Positions 46,401 to 58,339 of a stretch of 64,000 nt of DNA are shown one piece after another. The number at the start of each line of letters is the position of its first letter. Positions within the stretch are counted from its first letter, which is position 1. The notes under the pieces were generated by a model, which ran no database searches, was not told the origin of the DNA, and was given only the letters and a program-made list of their open reading frames with translations. A program made the position numbers and the translations under genes. This DNA is from Lineus longissimus (lineage: Eukaryota; Nemertea; Pilidiophora; Heteronemertea; Lineidae). Location of the stretch: contig NC_088326.1 of NCBI RefSeq assembly GCF_910592395.1, positions 7,631,001 to 7,695,000 on the forward strand. Reading direction: 5' to 3'.

Positions 46401-46716
46401 TTTTAAAATTGCAACGAAAGTAGCCTACGCATGTACGCGCTTTCTGACAGTGACAAGTACCACGTGTTGAGGCCAACTGACAGTAGTGTCGCTAACAGCA
46501 AAAACAATACGACGACGTCAATATGCGACAGTGGCGCCACATAACGCGGGTTCTAGAACTCGCGGTATCTACCCCTCACGACGATTCTAGGAAATGCAGA
46601 TTTTCGAAATTACCGCTGTACGCGCCACGAACTATACGCCTCATCGGCTTCTAGGAGTAACTTGCTATCCCTCGCGCGTTGGTGAATATTTGCGGTTATA
46701 ACCGCCCATACCCCGA

Positions 46717-47194
46717 GATATAGCTGGCTCCTCACACCTGTCAAAGTCAGGATTACCAACAAATGAGGCATTGACAAAAACTGTGCCGCTGACAGTCACA
46801 TTTTTTGCCTCTGTAAGTATAACGCAATTCATCCTATCGGGGTTAACAAGCCATATTTAAATATTTCATTCCATTCTGACTTTACAATGCAAGGATATAG
46901 TCAGTTACATTGATATGATGATGCACTAAATCACGACTGTGTCCATGACTGTGTTTCTTCCGTCTTGAACAATCAAGGGTCGCCAGTGACTTTGCCCATA
47001 TGACATGAAGGCTCCGCTGCCAAGGTGTAGATGCCAGATGCGAATGTGCATGCGATGTAGTCAACCCTGACATTTAGTGGGTCAAGGTGGTTTCATGACT
47101 ACTGCAATCAATCACACGATGAATCCACTTTGTAAAAAGCAACCTTTATACTGGTCTTGACATGTAGACACCTATTGGGTATCCGGACAAAATT
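46717..47194. other. Non-coding spacer
   Basis: No gene or terminus recognised between FB3 and the next modular repeat. Confidence 0.5.
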
Positions 47195-48130
47195 TCAGGT
47201 CAGTGTGACCTACTTTTCAGGTGTAAGTAGGTTAGGTCATAGAACTCAATGTCAGTCATAGAAACCTTCTATCTATCTATTTGTATCTTTATTCGATATG
47301 TAAATTACATTTACACGTCTAGACAAACAAACATGATTACAAATTATGCACAGTGATACAAAAAAATGGTGCAGGTGCGACTCCACAGAATACAGGTTAC
47401 AGGGTGCTACTCAGTGCACTGTGTGATCGTCAAATGTGCATCATTGATTGATATGATCAAGCTTAACATAGTGCTTATAAAATTTTGACCTTGACCTAGT
47501 TTCCAAGGTCAGAAAGGTCAAACTCTAAGATTTCACTGAATATGGTACGTTTCCCTACTCTTTGTCAGAGATTCTTCAAATTTTATATGAATACACCTAT
47601 TGGGCATCTGTACAAGTTGACCCAATTTAGGTCAATTGTGGCCAAATTTTGACCTAGTTATTAAGTTCACAGAGGTCTGAGTCTAAAAGTTCATTGATAG
47701 TGCCACATTATGTCGTATGCAAAAGTCAATTTAACCTCCACGTCTCATTTCATCTACCACTAAATCATTCCAAGGTGAGCACAATGTTCTAAGGACATTT
47801 CGTTAGATTTAGCAGAAATGGGTGTCATTTGCAATCGAGGGAACATCCTGACGTCACGAACTTTCGAAATTAAATGTTGAGCGTGACCAAAGACTCATGC
47901 CCACTTATCGGCGGTGAATATCAGTCGTAAATGTACAATTTAGGTCAATTATGGCCAAATTTTGACCTAGTTATTAAGTTCACAGAGGTCTGAGTCTAAA
48001 AGTTCATTGATAGTGCCAAATTATGTCATATGCAAAAGTCAATTTAACCTCCACGTCTCATTTCATCTACCACTTAACCATTCCAAGGTGAGCACAATGT
48101 TCTAAGGACATTTCGTTAGATTTAGCAGTC
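47195..48130 (+). repeat. GCTCACC modular repeat, copy R3, with internal duplication
   Basis: It has modules with gacctagtttccaaggtcag (AGGTCA pair at 47506-47520). A 195-bp segment occurs twice, at 47624-47815 and 47936-48130, flanking a 120-bp segment (47816-47935) that also occurs at about 55274-55394. The LINE tail at 47268-47419 interrupts the left part. Confidence 0.8.
47268..47419 (-). mobile_element. Short 3' fragment of the 50-55 kb LINE family
   Basis: On the minus strand this matches 54766-54900 almost base for base, from the last codons (gtgcactgagtag) through gtcgcacctgcaccat to cgaataaagatac. It then ends in a GATA-type microsatellite (tctatctatctat on the plus strand). It is a severely 5'-truncated insertion of the same LINE with a different terminal microsatellite. 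It lies within modular repeat R3. Confidence 0.93.
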
Positions 48131-48542
48131 AATTCCACTTCAGAAACACCATCTAACAAAGGTGCCTTTAAAGAGTTTTCGTGGATTCATCGGCCTTGCC
48201 ACCGTAGTTCCTAAAAAATGTGGGAATTCCTGCTGCCTATTATATCTAGCACTGAACCAGTACCTGTACGAGAGCAGAGTCTCAGAAACCGGGTGCACTG
48301 TTCAATAGATTGATATTATAAAAAAAGTAAAACATGGCGGTCTGTTGGATTTTCCGGCTCTTACGAAGGGAGGATTTTTCCGTAAATTAGGACTTAATTA
48401 TAAATGTTTTGAACTTTTGTAAGGAAGAGATAGAAGACAGACTGTATCTGTGTAAGTTAGAACAGGTTATATTCCAGTTCAGTGGGCTTCTTATGAAAAA
48501 AAAGACATTTTTAAATAGCCCGTAACAAGGACAGTACATTAA
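48131..48542. other. Non-coding spacer ending in a TTAA target site
   Basis: No gene recognised. Its last four bases (48539-48542, TTAA) are the left target duplication of the Kolobok-like element. Confidence 0.6.
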
Positions 48543-50124
48543 AGGTCATATATCAAGGTTTTTTGCCATTTTCTGCTGTAAGACGATTTCAAAAGTGTAC
48601 CTAACACTTTATACAATACAGAAAACCAAATGCAATTAGCTCCATCCATTTTGAAGATATAGCCAATTATGTGTTTGACAACTTGATTACCTGATCAGGC
48701 TAGCAACTGGCTTGTTAGAGCCAGGCGGCGGGTTCAGCAAAAGTTGTGATGTAGATCAGGTCATCTGTACATGTCATGCAATCATAAAAGCAGGAGGGCC
48801 TTAATTAATTATGCACACCTGGAAGTAATGTGTTTCATTCACTATGGTGTATTGTGTGGCTCCGAATTGTGTCAAGGCTAGCACGAAGAACAATCGAATG
48901 ACGGATGGGACCCATTTTCATGAATTTCCAAAGCCAGTTGAACGAGAGAGGAGGAAGCTGTGGATTCGGAAGTGCAAACGTTTGGAGTGTTGGAAGCCTG
49001 GGCCTTCGGCCAAACTTTGCAGTGATCACTTTATCGATACGGATTATCACATGAAGCCGGATATCTGCATCCAACTGAATATTAAATGCCACTTGTTAAA
49101 AACAGCTGTTCCATCTGTATTCGATTTGACCAACCCCACTTACATGCGACAGCCTCCAAAGGAACGTTCGTTAGCCAAAAAACGTAAACATCAAGAAGTG
49201 AGTTGAACACTATTTCATGATTTATACACTGCTGATGCATACAACGCTCATACTACCCAAATGACACATGTCATCCACTGTACAGTGGCTACACAACCAT
49301 GTCAATTGCATTTAATGCCCGAGGCTGCTGAGGTCGGTTGTTATACATAATGTGTAGGCCCTAATGGGGCCTGTGATACCGCATAGTGTCTTCTTGTGTT
49401 CCAGCCATAGCAAGGTGACAGCGAAGTGACAGCGACACAGGTCAGTGTCAGTGACAGCCACTGTCAATGACAGATTATTGTCATCTGACATCTAGGCCTA
49501 TCTAACGTTGCACGGCATTATATCGTCACGTCAAGATGATTGTGCATAATACCGTCACTTTTCAATAGTAGTTCAGCGTCATGACATAACTGGCGATACA
49601 ACACAGACGAGGCGAAACAATATTGTGCAACATTAGTCTGTTCAAAAATCATACATGTTATGCATCTGCAACCGTCTATCAATGTCTTCTTTGCTATATC
49701 GGCAGGTCTGCCATGCAAATTGATTAACCACAAATTCTAATCACTTTCGTCCGAATGATCACTCTCATTATGATCTAGTGATATTAATGGCTCGAACATG
49801 TACGGCTCAACGTTTAAATAACCTTCTGTATCGACCAAAACATCCTCAAATTCACTGCTCTCACTCTCTGAACTGTATGCGGAAGCCATCTTGCTTTGTT
49901 CTGACTGACCTGATCTACGTCATCAAAAAATCCCTAGCGGCCACATGTGGAACTAATCTAAAGTTGTGTGTGGTGGGAAATTCAAATAGTTTAAAATTGA
50001 AAATTGAAATAACTAAATAATGACTTTATTATTAGAATTTTTTTAATGTCTGGGATCTTGTTTTTTTAACCCTCAACATATTTCATGAGTATCAAGCATG
50101 TTTTCAAACCTTGATATATGGCCT
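48543..50124. mobile_element. Kolobok-like DNA transposon with TTAA duplication
   Basis: The left end AGGTCATATATCAAGGTTT is matched by the right end AAACCTTGATATATGGCCT with one mismatch, and both are flanked by TTAA (48539-48542 and 50125-50128). TTAA targets and THAP-containing transposases characterise Kolobok elements. A THAP exon lies near the left end. I find no catalytic domain in the 1.58 kb, so this copy is a deletion derivative. Confidence 0.85.
48844..49202 (+). CDS. THAP-domain exon of the Kolobok-like element
   Basis: THAP domains are C2CH zinc fingers that bind DNA and are used by P-element and Kolobok transposases to find transposon ends. The frame starts MVYCVAPNC and contains the second metal pair in LCSDHF. 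An HFHEFPK motif and a Trp (KLWIRKC) lie between, and LLKTAVPSVF closes the domain, all as expected for about 90 residues. It ends KKRKHQE at a GTGAGT donor (about 49195-49203), so more exons once followed. None with a catalytic core is visible before the right terminus. Confidence 0.85.
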
Positions 50125-50296
50125 TTAAGTGTACATTTAGAGGTCTGAGTGCATACGAGTACATGTACTTGTACTTGTACATGTACTGCAGAACATTCGA
50201 TCTATTGCTCGTCACGCTTGAGTAAGAACTCAAGTGAGCATTGCGAGATTAATAATATACGCGTGTCAAATCCATTCTGCATGACGCGATCGTGCT

Positions 50297-51763
50297 ATGG
50301 CCTCAAAAACGTTGGATGAATTCTGTGTCAAAATGGCTACGCCACGGCAGGCTGGTAGTAAGTGGAAAGCCAGTCTGAGAACGCCTGATCACGATGGATC
50401 GGGCAGTCCAGATCTGAAATCAGTACGAATTGACCAGGATAACGATGATGAACCGGCTGATAGTGATGTCGAGGATAAGACATGTCAGAACGATTTGAGT
50501 AGTCAGGTGCAAAGTCACGGCAGTGTCAAACCTGTGCATACGGTTAAATCGCTGAAAGAACAACCGCTTTTGTCATACATGGTTTCGGCGTTACAGTCCG
50601 GAACTCCTGATAACGTCAAAAAGGCTGTGCTCTGTTTTTTCGATTCGAAACAAGTAACGGAGGCGAAGAACACTCTTTGGGCTAATGCTAATTTAGATAT
50701 AATCGGCAGGAGAATAAGTCGGAAAATCACTGCCGTGAGAAATGAGAAGGACGCTGACGTATCAGATGTTGTGAGTGCAATTCTTAAGTTAGAAAAAGAG
50801 GACTGTGTTCCATCCTTCGTAATATCTGCTTACGATTTGTGCAGAATCCCGCGTTCCATGCCAGAGGAACTCAATAATATCTCTTTGGTAGATCGCCTGA
50901 GCAAACTTGAGGCGAAAATGTCGAGAATACAGGAGACAGTTGTTAAAAACGCCAATGACATTCATTCACTAGAAGAGAAATCAATTAGTAAAGAGAGAAC
51001 GGATGCTAAAATCGTCGAGATGACTGCTTTCGAGTCTATCTGGCCCATAACCCAGAACAAAGTCGGTGATGAAAGAATACTCGTTGCGGAGGGTGAGCAG
51101 TGTCATGACAGGAGTGAAATTAGTGAATCCATTGGTCCTACTAGTACCCGCACATACTCAAGTATGGCTCAATCTCAGGGACTCAAAAGTTCCCGGGGTG
51201 TTCGTGGAGGGCGTGAGAGTGCACGTGGCGGTCGAGGGAAACTGTCACGTAGTAATCTGGTACATCCTAACGTTCTCCGCCTCAGAGGCAGTAATCAGTA
51301 GATTAATCGTGATAACAATTGCGATCGTGAAAGTGATTCGGAGGACTTCCAAATTGGAAAACATGAGTATAAACGTCAAAAACGTAAGGAACGGCGAAAA
51401 CATAAAATAATCATGGGAAAGTCTACCGATAGTTCTAAAGTGAAAGGTGCCCCTTTTCCCTGTCGTGATGTTTTTATTTATCGGCTAGACAAGGCTACTA
51501 ACGAGGAGGACTTAAGAAATTTCATCGAGGAAAATTCCATTGAAGTAAAATCAGTCGAGTGTAGATCTCACGAAAATGCAAAGTTTAAATCATTTCAAGT
51601 TAGTGTTACCAAGACAGATTATCATAAAATGTTCGATGAACTATTGTGGCCTGGTGGCGTGTGTGTAAGAGAGTACATAAGACAAAGGGACAGTTCCGAA
51701 AATATCTCTCCGGAAGTCGGGGGTAGCCAAAACAGATACAGTAATGTTAATGGTACCAAATAA
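50297..51763 (+). CDS. LINE ORF1 protein with one internal TAG
   Basis: The frame runs 489 codons from 50297 to 51763 with a single TAG at 51299-51301. Before it are a polar N-terminus, a helical region (SALQSGTPDNVKKAVLCFF), a coiled segment (LVDRLSKLEAKMSRIQETV) and a Gly/Arg-rich stretch (SRGVRGGRESARGGRGK), which suggests RNA binding. After it come basic KRQKRKERRKHK and an RRM-like fold (DVFIYRLDKATNEEDLRNFI). ORF1 proteins coat LINE RNA. The stop may be a mutation, or it may mark separately translated halves, since an ATG (51413) follows it. The end overlaps ORF2 by 20 bases. Confidence 0.75.
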
Positions 51764-54700
51764 TCTTTCTGTGTTGTTTATAATATTAATCATGGTATTA
51801 AGCGTTTGTACTTATAATACTCAGGGACTTGGGAGTGGTAAAATAGACTACATATCGCACTTGCTAGACAATCATGACATTGTGTTGCTTCAGGAAACTT
51901 GGCTCTTGAAAGGCAATTTGAACTTTATAGCGGATCGTATTCCAGATGTATGTACTCATGGTATCTCTGCTGTCGATGATTCCAAACCTTTGGTTGGGAG
52001 ACCGTATGGGGGGTGTTCTATAATATGGAAGAAATCAATTGTGTGGGAAGCTGTTCCTGTCTTAAATTTCAATAGCAAGCGAATATGTGCTGTAAGTTTT
52101 AAGCTTTCACCAGATACTACCTTACTGGTCGTAGATACTTATATGCCGTGTGATTTTATAGTGGGTAATTTACCTGAATATCTTAGCATATTAGATGAGA
52201 TAGCTGGGATAGCAGCTTCTACAGGTGCAGACCATTTGATCATAGGTGGCGACTTTAACACTGACTTTAATAGGGATTCTCAAAACAGTCGGGCCTTATT
52301 GCCGTTTATTGCTACCGAAAGTTTGGAGAGAGCCACACGGACCCCACGTTCCGATATTCAGTATACTCATGAGAGTAAAATAACAGGAGTGAAATCGTCA
52401 CTGGACCACTTTTTAATAAGTGCGAATCTCTTACCGTTGGTAACTCGTCATACATCAGTTCATGAAGGAGATAATTTGTCGGATCATTTTCCTATATCGA
52501 TGTTCGTGGAGTTAAGTCCTGACCGTTTTTTTGAGACAGTACATCCCCCCCTTGAAGGAAAATTAGACTGGGCAAATGTAAATGAACATGATATTGCCAC
52601 ATATCGGCACACATTAGATGGATGTCTTAACAATATTGCAATTCCGCACCTCCTCCTTCAATGTGATTATTTCGACTGTCGTAACCATACTGACTTAATT
52701 GATGTCCTCTTCAAGGATATTGTAGATGCATGTATGTCTTCTAGTGAAAGGAACATTCCTTATAAAGTACATTCCGACAAAAAGGTCATGCCAGGATGGA
52801 ATGACTATGTGGCGGAGCCAAAAAGGCAAGCCCTTTGTTGGCATAACCTTTGGAAATCAAACGGGTCTCCGCGAAATGGTTTAATAGCCGATATCCGGCG
52901 TCGAACGCGAATGCAGTATCACTTATCAATCAAAACCGCAAAGAAAAATGAAAAACGATTTATTGCCGATAGTTTGGCAAACAATAAGCTGTCGGGAAAT
53001 GATAAAAACTTTTGGCGCGAGATAAAAAAGACAACCCGCGCGACTTCCCAATTACCAAACAATGTAGACGGACATGTTGGCGAAGAAGCTATATGTACAC
53101 ACCTGGCGGAAAAGTATGAAAATCTTTATAATTCAGTCTCATATGACAGAAATGAAATGGATAGTCTTCTCCTGGATATTAACCGTAATATATAGGAAAC
53201 ATGTTGTGATCCGCAGAGTAAATGTCACGTACAACATGTGATAACAGTTGGGGATGTTACATCAGCTATCAACTCGTTAAACCATCATAAAAATGATGGT
53301 GACAGCATTCTCTCTACGAACCATCTTAAGTATGGTACAAATAAGTTATTGTTATGATGTCACTTTTATTCAATAGCATGTTAAAGCATGGCTATGCTGC
53401 AGTGAACATGCTATGTAGTACAGTCATTACTATACCGAAGGATTCTAGGAAGTCTCTGAATGATTCGGCAAATTACCGTAGCCCTCAATAGTCCTTTTTG
53501 TAAACTTTTCGAAACAGTCATACTACAAAAATGTCAGGATGTTCTGAAATCGTCAGATATGCAGTTTGGTTATAAAAAAGGCGTGTCGACCAATGACTGT
53601 ACCTTTGTTGTGAATGAAGTTGTCAGATACTATCTAAATGGTGGAGGATAAGTATATGCAATGCTCTTAGATGCGAGCAAAGTGTTTAATAGGGTAGAAT
53701 ATACGAGATTAGTGAAAGTATTGCTTAAAAAAACATATACATGTATGTCCTGTTATGGCACGGATGATTGCGAACTTGTACATAAAACAGAAAATGAGGA
53801 TACGCCGGGGTAAATCCCACTCAAATTATTTCAATGTTACAAATGGTGTGAAGCAAGGAGGAATACTTTCTCAATTTCTCTTTGTTAATTACATGGACGA
53901 ACTACTGTTAAAACTAAAAGGTTCGGGATATGGTTGTTATATTGGCGCTACATTTGCAGGAGCTTATGCTTACGCTGACGATATTATTATTTCATGTCCA
54001 ACAAAGTTTTCCCTGTCGGCCCAGCAAGATATAGCAGTTCAGTTCTCAAAGGATTATATGATCAAATTCAACCCAACCAAATGCCAACTCCTATTTTTTC
54101 AGTCTAATAACAAAACAGTGGGTGATATAATAATAAACTTTCAAGACATTCCTGTACGGGCTAATGGAACTGCTACCCACCTAGGAAACATCATAGGACC
54201 AGATTCTCAAGATAAAAATATTCTTAAGTCTATATCTGATTTTAACAGAAGGGTCAATGTCCTTTTGTCAAGGTTTCATTTCTGTAATTTTGAAACAAAG
54301 GTTAAACTTTTTCAATCGTTTTGTATGTCCCTGTATGGTTCCGTTCTGTGGGACCTCGGAGATAGGTCTGTCAACCTTTTGTATACCGCATGGAGGAAGG
54401 CGGTCAGAAAATTTTATCTGTACATCCTAGAACGCACTGTGTCTTATTACAACATTTAATTTTGTCAAGTCCGATAGAGGCTACTCTCCACAACAGATTT
54501 CTACGTTTCATGAGCAGGTCATCGGAAACAAATAATAGCTACATTCAAATAGCTTTTCAGTTGGCATTAGATGGAAGCTCGTCCTATCTCATACATTACT
54601 AATTTAATTGGGGCACCGCGTTCTACAATCGGGAACATCGACGCGGTGCCATACGTTCATCCTTCAGAAGCTATTTTGGTTTGGTCAAGTGCCATTAGGG

Positions 54701-54777
54701 ATTTCCTCCATTTACTAGATACAAACCGCGGGGATGTAAATATAAAAACCATTGTTGATTTTTTGTGCACTGAGTAG
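51744..54777 (+). pseudogene. LINE ORF2: APE endonuclease and reverse transcriptase, broken
   Basis: The intact first part (51744-53195) has an AP-like endonuclease: CTYNTQGLGSGKIDYI, VLLQETWLL with the catalytic Glu, IIGGDFNTDF and LSDHFPIS. A connector with KKVMPGWNDYV follows. The reverse transcriptase is then split over frames 53460-53651, 53755-54459 and 54571-54777. It contains VTNGVKQGGILSQFLF, the catalytic AYADDIIIS near 53970 and the final DFLCTE. Several indels and stops between 53195 and 53755 remove a continuous enzyme. Block B has QF where PV is usual. Confidence 0.88.
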
Positions 54778-54926
54778 CACCCTGTAACCTGTATTCTGTG
54801 GAGTCGCACCTGCACCATTTTTTTTGTATCACTGTGCATAATTTGTAATCATGTTTGTTTGTCTAGACGTGTAAATGTAATTTACATATCGAATAAAGAT
54901 ACCAATATATATATATATATATATAA

Positions 54927-55829
54927 GAATGAAAACATTATCGTAATGATGGCGGCGGATGCGTTCACTGGAAAAACCAGACCTCGAAATCACTAAAAAT
55001 TGCGATTTAAAAAAGAATTCGTGTAGGTAAATCCAAAAATACCGGTTTTCACATTAATATAAAAATCACGGCTTTTAGTGATTTCGGGGTCTGGTTTGAA
55101 GTTTTTAGGTTTTAGATGGCCTCAAGTGCTCGGAGCCTATCCTGCGCTAATTGCTGACTTGTATTTGTCAAATTAATGAGATGAGTTCATGTAGAAAGAG
55201 GAGATCACGGCCTTTCCAGTGGTGTAGAGCGCCAATTAGTCATTATTTGAAAAGTGCCTTCAAAACGCATTTTGAAATGGGTGTCATTTGCAATTTAGGG
55301 AACATCCTGACGTCACGAAATTTCGAAATAAAATGTTGAGCGTGACCAAAGACTCATGCCCACTTATCGGCGGTGAATATCAGTCGTAAATGTACCTCTT
55401 TTCACCCCCCCCCCCCCCCCCCCCCGATAAATGCCGCCAGGTAATCTGTCGGACGCACCATCATAAACGGGTAGCCAATCAAATTGCTTGACACAAAGTA
55501 ATTGAATGACGGCCTGATTTGATAGTGCCAACCTCCGGATCAGGTTATCCTTCTTCTATACATCATGCACTGTGCATTTGGGTCAGGTCAGCATCCCTGG
55601 AACCCGTTACTCATTGAACACCTGGTCTTCAATTATGATGGCTTTCAGTGCGTGTCTCGTGCGACAACCACGAGTGAGTGTGCTGTAAGTGTTGTCGCGA
55701 CAGAAGACGCGTGGGAAAGGAAAGGTATGCAGGGGACTACCGATATAGTAACAGCCATTCTGACGGCTGATCAGGGGGGAGTTATCGGTGGTGAAGGCTG
55801 GATATACGCAAAACGACGGTGGATCGGCA
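54927..55829. other. Non-coding with a dispersed 120-bp repeat
   Basis: The segment 55274-55394 matches 47816-47935 (cctgacgtcacgaaatttcg, atgcccacttatcggcggtg). A C homopolymer follows at about 55407-55425. The frame at 55565-55900 lacks any family resemblance and overlaps the start of the next modular repeat. Confidence 0.6.
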
Positions 55830-57340
55830 TGCCCAGACTACGCATCCAAAACTTTAATGAAATGTCCTGGGGACATTGTGCTCACCTGGGAATCATTTAG
55901 TTGCAGATGAAATGACATATGGAGGTTAAATTGACTTTTAGATATGACAAAATGTGGCACTGTCAATGACACTTTTAGAGTTTCACTTCTGTGAACTTGA
56001 TAAACTAGGTGACAATTGACCCGAATTGCATCAACTTGTACAGATGCTCAATAGGTGTCTCCATATAAAATTTGAAGAATCTTAGACAAATAGTCGTGAA
56101 ATGCATCAACTTCAGTGGAATTTTAGAGTTTGACCTTTCTGACCTTGGAAACTAGATCAAGGTCAAAATGTTATAGTTATACGCTCTATGTCAATCTTGA
56201 TTACATCGATCAATGATGCCCCTTTGAGAATCACACAGTGAAGGTTTCTTGATATAACTCACATTGAGTTTTATGACCTGATCTACTTACACTTGAAAAG
56301 TAGCTCACATTGACCGGAGTTTTTTGTTTATATGTACAGATGCCGAGTAGGTGTCTACATATCAAATTTGAAGAGTCTAGGACAATTAATGACGAAACGT
56401 GCCACCTTCGCTGCAATTTTAGAGTTTGACCTCTGTGACCTTCAAAAGTAGGTCAAATCAAAAACCCGTACATTATGTCATGTAGTCTCATCAGAAGTAT
56501 TGACAGTAAAAATTTCATTGTTCTAGCTATCAACGCTCATGAGATATTGAGAAGATAGGAATCACACTGACTTGGTCATTTTGGCTGTTCTACCAGAGGG
56601 GGTTCATTCCTGGCACTGCTTTGATATTGTTGTAAGTAGGCATGCAGGATATTTACATACTTACTGTTGAAATATTGCCTAATTTAGCTATAGTCTTGAA
56701 ATAGAGAGGAGCAAATACACATAGAGGAATCACACTGACTTGGTCAAGTCATGTGTAACCTCGGGCAACACAATTTTCTATAATAATGTCTTCATAGGAT
56801 TTTACAAACTTGACCTACTTATCACTGAAAAGTTGGTCACATTGACCTACTTTTTGGTCAACATGTAGAGATGCTCAATAAGTGTCTACATACCAAATTT
56901 AAAGAGTCTACAACAAGTGATGACGAAACGTGCCACCTGCGGTGAAATTATAGAGTTTGACCTCTGTAACCTTAAAAAGTAAGTCAAATCAAAAACCCGG
57001 GTATTATGTCATGTAGTCTCTTCAGAGGTATCCACAGAAAAAAATTCAAGATCCTAGCTATCAGCATTCATGAGATATTGACAAAATAAGGTTTTCAAAG
57101 ATGGCCGCCTGGAGCCCAGAAAGTAGGTCAAATTGCAATGATTTTCGGTATGTCAGATCATGCTGTCATAAGACATCCACACACCAAGTTTCAACCTCCT
57201 AGACTCAATGGTGAGCAAACGTGCCACCATTGTTGACGAACGCCGGACGGACGGCCCGACGGCCCGACGGACGGACGGACGTACAGACGACGGACGACGG
57301 ACAAGACGTGACGACATAAGCTCACCCAGGTGAGCTAAAA
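55830..57340 (-). repeat. GCTCACC modular repeat, copy R4 (most complete, minus orientation)
   Basis: On the minus strand it starts ttttagctcacctgggtgag (57340 down), then a ccgtccg-rich block (57240-57300). At least four modules follow, each with tgacctacttttcaaggtca-like phrases (near 57120, 56960, 56430 and 56140). It ends in the segment shared with R3. Spacing between modules is a few hundred bases. No coding sequence. Confidence 0.85.
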
Positions 57341-57522
57341 AGTGGACTTCTTTCCTGGGTTACTATACTACTTAAGGAAATAAGTCAATATAACGAGGAT
57401 ACGTCATAATGTCACACCTGATTTTCTAGTTCAAGGTCAAAATTCAAAAGTTAATGATTGGTCCATTTACCAAAGACAAAAACGTTCCAACTACAAACTC
57501 CTTCAAGACTTTCTTTTCGTAA

Positions 57523-58161
57523 TTATATACGGTAGATATGTTCCATATTATGAGGCGCTGTTCGCTGATGACAATCAACTCCATCTGATTCATGCTTTCG
57601 CCACCAGGAGCCATGCGCTGAAAAATGACAAATTTCCAACTGTTCCCACATGTGTACACCGCAACAAACTTCGAAGTCCAATCATTGACCTTCAGACTAG
57701 CATGTCATCACTTTATAATTCAACTTTGGCATATCTTCTTCACCAACCTCAACTTAGTTAGTGGGCAAAGAGGGGGAATGAAAATAATGACAATAATAAT
57801 GTCACGGAATGAAACTGTTATAAAGCGCTGTGGGATATCAAAGTATTACCCCGGTCTCCATAAAAATGAATCACTTGAACTCGACCAGGGAAGATGCGAC
57901 TAAGCACTGTATTTTTTTCCCTTTGATGCCAGAGTTCTTCTGGTCCATACTGAAAATGGAAGAACTATGACTAACACCGTACTCACCCTTTTTGCATGGG
58001 CACCGAGACATGTTCGTGTCACCGCTCAGATTGCAGGCCTCGTACATTCCACGGTGGTTATCACAGTAGCTAATGCCATCGCCTCCCCATCCTTTCACAT
58101 GCACGCAACATTGATACGCTTTACAATCGTTGTCTGACTTGCAGCGGTTGTAAAAGAAGGC
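57523..58161 (-). CDS. Prokineticin/astakine-like secreted Cys-rich protein, two exons (partial)
   Basis: Prokineticins and astakines are small secreted cytokine-like ligands with a colipase fold held by five disulfides. Exon A (57987-58161) follows a strong acceptor (tttttttcctgcag) and reads AFFYNRCKSDNDCKAYQCC, then a Gly-rich loop, SYCDNHRGMYEACNLSG and SRCPCKK, ending at GTGAGT. The spacings C-x5-C-x4-CC and C-x9-C followed by CPC match prokineticins. Exon B (57523-57617) joins in phase and adds AHGSWWRKHESDGVDCHQ and a short tail to a stop at 57523-57525. The first exon with the signal peptide was not found upstream; FB4 lies 180 bases away on that side. Astakine or another colipase-fold protein is an alternative. 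Confidence 0.7.
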
Positions 58162-58339
58162 CTGCAGGAAAAAAACGACGGGGAAGTCATTTTGATTGAT
58201 TTTATGCCATTGCAGGAAGCACAGTGGCTTCTACTGAATCTTAAGTGATGACCTTTATCTGCTTCTACTATAACAAAGTATCTGGTTATTCTGAAGAAAA
58301 AAAGGTGAACGCACAAAAAGTGTCATAGGTTTGTACACT

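Larger units (their letters stand above)
45105..46710. mobile_element. Fold-back element FB3 (TATGG-type termini, 6-bp target duplication)
   Basis: The right end reads GGTTATAACCGCCCATA. The left end TATTGCCGCAAATATT lacks about 11 bases compared with the complement of the right end. Perfect CCCCGA duplications lie at 45099-45104 and 46711-46716. The arms (to about 45375, and from about 46505) share gatgaggcgtatagttcgtg and several tctagaac units, with ggcgccac at the inner border. A 56-bp LINE-tail-like insert lies at 45390-45445. The centre carries short frames on both strands, including a Gln-rich one. Confidence 0.92.
50190..54926 (+). mobile_element. Nearly full-length CR1/Rex1-like LINE, copy 2
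   Basis: ORF1 (coiled and RRM-like parts) is followed by ORF2 with APE endonuclease and reverse transcriptase, a 3' UTR, cgaataaagatac and an AT microsatellite tail (54905-54926). The 5' end is approximate. Multiple frameshifts and stops in ORF2 show it is inactive. A short tail copy of the same family is at 47268-47419. Confidence 0.88.

Noticed and set aside
55565-55900. 111-codon plus-strand frame
   Set aside because: No family resemblance, no splice context, and its end overlaps the modular repeat R4; probably chance.
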